Shown here: in pieces, positions 59,929-64,000 of the stretch
Position numbering within the stretch: position 1 is the first letter of the stretch
Layout: the number at the start of each line of letters is the position of its first letter
DNA from: UBA11889 sp046582115
Lineage (GTDB): Bacteria; Pseudomonadota; Gammaproteobacteria; Pseudomonadales; Azotimanducaceae
NCBI GenBank assembly: GCA_046582115.1
Contig: JAYGFA010000006.1
Span: 1-64,000, forward strand
Length of the DNA stretch: 64,000 bases
Direction: 5' to 3'
Notes under the pieces: generated by a model
Told to the model about the DNA's origin: nothing
Database searches by the model: none
Seen by the model: the letters and a program-made list of their open reading frames with translations, nothing else
Position numbers and translations under genes: made by a program

Positions 59929-60924
59929 TTGCGACGAACAATCGCTCTACTCACGGCTATCGTTATCATCGTTCTTAGTGCCTGGTTGTTCATTGAAAAC
60001 TGGGCTGGGCGCGCGGTCATGCTGGATTCCCCGGTAACTGTCCTCGTAGAAAGAGGGGAGGGTTTTACGGCTATCGGCCGCCGACTTAATACCAATGGAA
60101 TCGTCGATAGCGCACGCTTGTTGACTGCTAGGGCTCTAATGCGAGACCTAACGGGTTCGATGAAGGCGGGGGAATATCGGTTCGTAGGCAAGCATTCACC
60201 GGATAGAGTCCTTGATCGGCTCGCATCGGGTGACGTATTGGTTTACTCGATTCAAATCACTGAAGGCGAGACCTTTTCGGATACTCGTAACAAGCTCCTC
60301 AGTTCGCCTGGGCTGTTGTTTGACTTAGACGACGCTACCGTGGTCAACATTCTCGAGAGGCTTGAACTAGCCGATGATCATGGCGAAGGCCAATTCTTTC
60401 CCGACACCTATCACTATGTGCGTGGTGATCGGGCGTCCGAAATTCTTGGTCGTGCATGGGAACGGTTGCAGCTTCAGTTAAATATCGCGTGGGAAAATCG
60501 TGCCATTGACCTCTCCTTAAAGAGTCCGTATGAAGTTCTGATCATGGCGTCAATCATTGAAAAAGAGTCGAATCTTGAGGATGACCGAAGGAAGATAAGC
60601 GGTGTTTTCGGTCGTCGATTGGGGCGGGGTATGCGACTGCAAACTGATCCGGCCGTTATATACGGATTAGGTGAAACGTTTGATGGGAACCTTACCCGTG
60701 TCGATCTAAAAAAGGACGGACCGTACAACACCTATACTAGATACGGCCTACCACCGTCTCCCATAGGCGCGGTTGGACGAACAGCTCTGCACGCGGCTAC
60801 TCACCCGGATTCCGGGACTGCTCTTTACTTCGTGGCTCGAGGAGATGGGTCTTCTCAGTTTTCGGATACTCTCGATGCGCATTTGAAAGCGGTTCGACAA
60901 TATCAGCTGCGGGACGATCAATGA
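59929..60924 (+). CDS. mltG: Endolytic murein transglycosylase MltG
   Basis: A 331-residue YceG/MltG protein, begun by a TTG at 59929. One N-terminal helix (ALLTAIVIIVLSAWLFIENW) anchors it in the inner membrane. The LysM-like part (SPVTVLVERGEGFTAIG) and the catalytic domain with ASIIEKESN, which holds the catalytic glutamate, follow, along with QTDPAVIYGLG and YNTYTRYGLPPSPIG. It cuts nascent glycan strands. Overlaps tmk by 4 bases. Confidence 0.92.
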   Translation: MRRTIALLTAIVIIVLSAWLFIENWAGRAVMLDSPVTVLVERGEGFTAIGRRLNTNGIVDSARLLTARALMRDLTGSMKAGEYRFVGKHSPDRVLDRLASGDVLVYSIQITEGETFSDTRNKLLSSPGLLFDLDDATVVNILERLELADDHGEGQFFPDTYHYVRGDRASEILGRAWERLQLQLNIAWENRAIDLSLKSPYEVLIMASIIEKESNLEDDRRKISGVFGRRLGRGMRLQTDPAVIYGLGETFDGNLTRVDLKKDGPYNTYTRYGLPPSPIGAVGRTALHAATHPDSGTALYFVARGDGSSQFSDTLDAHLKAVRQYQLRDDQ

Positions 60925-61547
60925 CACGGGGTCGGTTCATTACGTTGGAGGGCATTGAAGGCGTAGGCAAAAGTACAAATCTTGAGTTTCTCCGCGAACT
61001 ACTTGAACGACAGGATGTTGAAGTACTTGTCACACGCGAGCCTGGCGGAACACCGCTCGCCGAAGACATCAGAAAAGTACTACTTAAATTGCGCGATGAA
61101 TCGATGCATCCAACCACAGAAGCGTTGTTGATCTTCGCTGCACGGTCTCAACACGTTTCGACCGTTATTGAACCCGCGCTTAGCGTTGGCAAATGGGTAC
61201 TTTGTGACCGATACACCGACGCGACCTATGCCTATCAAGGAGGTGGCCGCGGCGTTCCCCTTAGTACGTTGGAGCACATGGCAAAGTTCTCTCAGGGATC
61301 ACTGTGGCCCGATTTGACGATCTATTTGGATGCGCCGGTCGAAACCGCACTTGGGCGAATCGTTGATAAAAAGCGCGATCGGTTCGAATCGGAGGAGCAT
61401 GCGTTCTTTGTCAAGGTACGAGCTGCCTACCTTGACATCGTGGATAGGGAAGAAAGGGTGGTATTGATCGACGCTACGCAACCATTACAAGATGTTCAGT
61501 TGCGGCTGTCGAAAGTCATGGCCACGTTTTTGGGGTCGTTGAGTTGA
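60921..61547 (+). CDS. tmk: Thymidylate kinase
   Basis: A 208-residue dTMP kinase. ITLEGIEGVGKSTN is the P-loop, VTREPGGTPLAEDIR and CDRYTDATYAYQGGGRG the nucleotide-binding segments. It makes dTDP. Coupled to mltG upstream (ATGA) and holB downstream (TTGA). Confidence 0.95.
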   Translation: MTRGRFITLEGIEGVGKSTNLEFLRELLERQDVEVLVTREPGGTPLAEDIRKVLLKLRDESMHPTTEALLIFAARSQHVSTVIEPALSVGKWVLCDRYTDATYAYQGGGRGVPLSTLEHMAKFSQGSLWPDLTIYLDAPVETALGRIVDKKRDRFESEEHAFFVKVRAAYLDIVDREERVVLIDATQPLQDVQLRLSKVMATFLGSLS

Positions 61548-62419
61548 GCCGACTAGCCCCGTGGCTGCAGCCGGGGTTCGACCATGTCAGGTCGTTGCAC
61601 AATGTTGGACGATTACCGCATGCGCTGCTGATCGATGGTCCGGGTGGTTGGGGTGAAACTCAGTTAGCAGGCGAGGTCGCGTTGATGCTCATTGACCGCC
61701 GTGGCGATCCCCGCACGATTGCTCACCCGGATTTTCGTTGGATCGAAGCAGAAAACGGCGCCATCAAGGTCGATCAGATTCGAAGTCTCATCGACTTTAT
61801 GCAGCAAACCGCTCAAGTGGGGTCTGTGAAAGTGGTGATACTAGAGGATGCCCAACAAATGAACCCGAACGCGGGAAATGCATTGCTCAAGATCCTTGAG
61901 GAACCACCGCTCGGTAGCCACCTGATATTGGTAACCCAGGCAAAGGACATGTTGTTGCCTACCATTATTAGTCGGTGCCAACGCGTTTCCATTCGCATAC
62001 CACCCCGCGAGATTGTGACGAATTGGCTCCTGGAACAAGATGCTACCGCCGATGCGTTTGGACCGCTATTGATTGAATATGGGGGTGCGCCTTTTCACGT
62101 CCTAGAAGCGATCCATGCTGAGAGGAAGTCACTTTGGGCTGCACTCAAAACGGCGAGAGACGGCCGGACTAGCGTCAGTGATGTTGTTGATTCGTTGCGC
62201 AATGAGGATCTAGTGGACGTTTTGGCTCGGTGGGCGCGATTTCTGCACCGGCTGGTCGTTGAAGATAGAGTAGGGGCCGAGGGCGTGGATTTCTTTGACG
62301 AGCTCGTCGAGATGAGGCGTATGGCCATGTCCAACTCCGGATTGAATCGTCCGTTGCAACTAGAACGACTAATGTTTAAGTGGTGCGAATTAGTGATTCG
62401 TGAACGACAGACAAATTGA
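61544..62419 (+). CDS. holB: DNA polymerase III subunit delta'
   Basis: A 291-residue delta' subunit, begun by a TTG at 61544. LLIDGPGGWGETQLAGEVA replaces the P-loop, and the SRC motif (TIISRCQ) and NAGNALLKILEEPP are conserved. The zinc-binding cysteines found after the P-loop in most delta' subunits are missing and that segment is short. It is a clamp-loader part; its place after tmk is the conserved one. Confidence 0.9.
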   Translation: MSRLAPWLQPGFDHVRSLHNVGRLPHALLIDGPGGWGETQLAGEVALMLIDRRGDPRTIAHPDFRWIEAENGAIKVDQIRSLIDFMQQTAQVGSVKVVILEDAQQMNPNAGNALLKILEEPPLGSHLILVTQAKDMLLPTIISRCQRVSIRIPPREIVTNWLLEQDATADAFGPLLIEYGGAPFHVLEAIHAERKSLWAALKTARDGRTSVSDVVDSLRNEDLVDVLARWARFLHRLVVEDRVGAEGVDFFDELVEMRRMAMSNSGLNRPLQLERLMFKWCELVIRERQTN

Positions 62420-62468
62420 CTTTTGCAGGCGGGAAGACCACGCAGTACTTTCGACCCGAATGACACGG

Positions 62469-62942
62469 TTAATTCCTCAGGAATTCCGTTTCGAATAATC
62501 GGTAATGGGTTTCAGCCATACCGAGTCGGCGGTAGGTTGCCTGTGCGCCGCTATTGTCTTTTTCGACATAAAGCCGGATACCTACGGCGGTTGGGTCTTC
62601 CGACGCGAGTGCGGAGACGTGACGATGCATTGCCGAGTACACGCCAATTCGACGGTGTGTGGGAGCAACATAAACACTCTGAATCCACCAAAACCTACCA
62701 TCTCGCCAATCACTCCACTCCCACGTGACCATCAGCGTTCCCACAGCGTTGTCAGAAATTTCGGCGACAAGATAAAGCGCCAGTTCGTCATCCAAAAGGG
62801 CTGTTGAAATACCATGTCTTAAAGTGGTTTCGTCTAGACCTTTGTCCTCGCTTTCGGCGGCCATCGCGACCTGAAAGCCAACCAACAGTTCAAGATCGGT
62901 CTCGATTGCGCGACGTATCGCTATGTTGTCGGACCCCGTCAT
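62469..62942 (-). CDS. GNAT-family N-acetyltransferase
   Basis: A 157-residue acetyltransferase. IRRAIETDLELLVGFQVAM opens the GNAT fold, and WWIQSVYVAPTHRRIGVYSAM is the acetyl-CoA-binding Q/R-x-x-G-x-G/A-like segment. VGIRLYVEKDNSGAQATYRRLG is the conserved last part. The acceptor is unknown. It converges on holB and lies 32 bases after pepQ. Confidence 0.85.
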   Translation of the reverse strand: MTGSDNIAIRRAIETDLELLVGFQVAMAAESEDKGLDETTLRHGISTALLDDELALYLVAEISDNAVGTLMVTWEWSDWRDGRFWWIQSVYVAPTHRRIGVYSAMHRHVSALASEDPTAVGIRLYVEKDNSGAQATYRRLGMAETHYRLFETEFLRN

Positions 62943-62974
62943 GTGCTATGGAAACGAGTCGTTTCCCACGATGT

Positions 62975-64000
62975 TCATCGAGATAATGCCGCTTCGAACA
63001 CGGGACGTGTAAGGTTTTCGTGACCTTCCTTGGTCGCGAGAATGTTGTCCTCAATCCGAATCCCACCGAAGGGCACGAATGCTAGAACGCGGGCTCGATT
63101 GATATCGGCGGGATTTTGAATGGAGTCAATGAGCATGGGAATGAAATAAATCCCGGGTTCGACGGTAAATACTTGGTTGGCCTCGATTTGCCGAGTCAAG
63201 CGTAAGGTCGGGAAGCGGTCCGACGGGCTGCTTTTTTCTGTTTGACCGGTCGTTAATCGACCGCCGACGTCATGCGTTTGCAAACCGAGCAAGTGGCCGA
63301 GACCGTGTGGGAAAAATGCATCCGTTAGTCGTTGATCGAACGCCGCTTCCGCGGTACAGGTCACGAACCCAAATGCAACCAATAGGTCAGCGATATCGTG
63401 ATGCATACGCTCATGGAGATCGAGATAGCTGAGCCCCAGCACGATATCGTCGATCAGGGCTCGTTGTTTCTCATCGAGCGCCTTAATGAGACTGGCGAAA
63501 TCATCTCCGGGTCTCGCACTGTATGTGCGCGTAATGTCGCTGTGATATCCATTAAATTTACCGCCTGCATCGATCAAGAAACTGTTCACTTTGTTTGGCG
63601 TCTCTCTATCGTAGTGTTGGTAGTGAAGAGTTCCCGCATGTTCGTTTAAAGCGATGATGCTCGGGTAGGGCAGTTCGCTTTCGGTTTGCTTGCTCGCATC
63701 GAGGTATGTCATATGGATGTCGAATTCGCTTGCTCCCGACGTGAACGCTCGATGCGCCGCCAGATGCCCTCGCACCCCTATTTCGGTTGCTGCCTTCATG
63801 TTGGCGATTTCAAATGCCGTTTTAAACGAGCGACCATAGTCAAGTTGATTGATGAATGGCCCTAGGTCGTCTGTCGTTATCACAAGATTGCTACCGAGCT
63901 CGGTGTCTGGTCCAACGTAGGCGATGTTGGTCAGAGTACGAGTTGCCTCGACAATATCCCTGAATTGATTTTCTGGTTCTTGGTAGACGGCGACGTCGAA
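62975..64000 (-). CDS. pepQ: Xaa-Pro dipeptidase PepQ (5' end outside the window)
   Basis: The frame stays open to the window edge, so at least 341 residues are present and the N-terminus is missing. M24 metallopeptidase fold: FLIDAGGKFNGYHSDITRTY has the two aspartates, FPHGLGHLLGLQTHDVGG the histidine, and FTVEPGIYFIP and GGIRIEDNIL the two glutamates. PepQ cleaves Xaa-Pro dipeptides. It may also hydrolyse organophosphates, as its relatives do. A GTG at 63883 could look like a start but is internal. Confidence 0.9.
   Translation of the reverse strand, partial: FDVAVYQEPENQFRDIVEATRTLTNIAYVGPDTELGSNLVITTDDLGPFINQLDYGRSFKTAFEIANMKAATEIGVRGHLAAHRAFTSGASEFDIHMTYLDASKQTESELPYPSIIALNEHAGTLHYQHYDRETPNKVNSFLIDAGGKFNGYHSDITRTYSARPGDDFASLIKALDEKQRALIDDIVLGLSYLDLHERMHHDIADLLVAFGFVTCTAEAAFDQRLTDAFFPHGLGHLLGLQTHDVGGRLTTGQTEKSSPSDRFPTLRLTRQIEANQVFTVEPGIYFIPMLIDSIQNPADINRARVLAFVPFGGIRIEDNILATKEGHENLTRPVFEAALSR

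Noticed and set aside
1..64000. tRNA, rRNA, CRISPR array, IS element or prophage
   Set aside because: No cloverleaf-like sequence, regular spaced repeats, transposase or phage gene was found on reading the gaps and frames.

Overview
The window reads as a chromosomal segment of a gammaproteobacterium, probably an uncultivated one. The gene order lolC-lolD-lolE ... lpxK-kdsB ... murB-rne(opposite strand)-rluC ... yceD-rpmF ... fabD-fabG-acpP-fabF-mltG-tmk-holB is the Pseudomonas-type order for this region, with local losses and insertions. I see no rRNA, tRNA, CRISPR array, phage or insertion sequence. The genus cannot be named from sequence alone.

Layout. 1-6.1 kb: an unassigned leader, a three-part membrane protein (PEGA-like, FGE-fold and alpha/beta-hydrolase domains), a frame-broken conserved gene, a small membrane protein, an esterase-like hydrolase and an SMC/RecF-like ATPase. 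6.1-7.4 kb: an overlapping pair of sugar/nucleotidyl transferases. 7.4-13.9 kb: an uncharacterised gene under a near-perfect LexA box, then a full suf operon (sufB-C-D-S-A-T-E) read leftward from a promoter region carrying an IscR type-1-like site. 14-27.7 kb: a leftward run of twelve envelope genes: a TPR protein with a TonB C-terminal domain, a Ser/Pro-rich lipoprotein, a second lipoprotein, a membrane-anchored TPR protein, a PEGA x5/FGE-fold protein, a small exported acidic protein, a MotA/TolQ/ExbB-type channel, an actin/Hsp70-like protein with an FHA-like tail, two membrane-anchored von Willebrand A (vWA) proteins whose single transmembrane helix carries an ExbD-like aspartate, and two more lipoproteins. 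I take this to be the best candidate in the window for an undescribed system: a proton-driven envelope machine in which vWA domains replace the usual periplasmic part of the stator B subunit.

27.8-37.9 kb: housekeeping genes (tusA, a GGCT-fold protein, epmC, an FAD oxidoreductase, an rRNA-type methyltransferase, alaA, msrB, ggt), a split membrane/spermidine-synthase-like pair, an LLM-type oxidoreductase and a crotonase. 38-39.3 kb: a decayed dicarboxylate symporter gene. 40-54.8 kb: lolCDE, the C-terminal stump of a DUF2062 gene, galU, a single-frame MsbA-LpxK fusion, kdsB, an SDR, an AlkB-like oxygenase, murB, rne with a long leader, and rluC. 54.8-62.4 kb: maf/yceF, yceD, rpmF, a degraded 3' stump of plsX, then fabD-fabG-acpP-fabF and mltG-tmk-holB. 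The right edge holds a GNAT gene and a pepQ cut off at its 5' end.

The theme is envelope biogenesis (lipoprotein export, lipid A, Kdo, peptidoglycan, fatty acids) next to clear local gene erosion. Remnants of plsX, DUF2062 and a symporter, and the absence of comEC, exbBD, ptpA, ycaR and pabC from their expected slots, show that this conserved region has been rearranged. Family assignments come from motif recognition; no database search was run.
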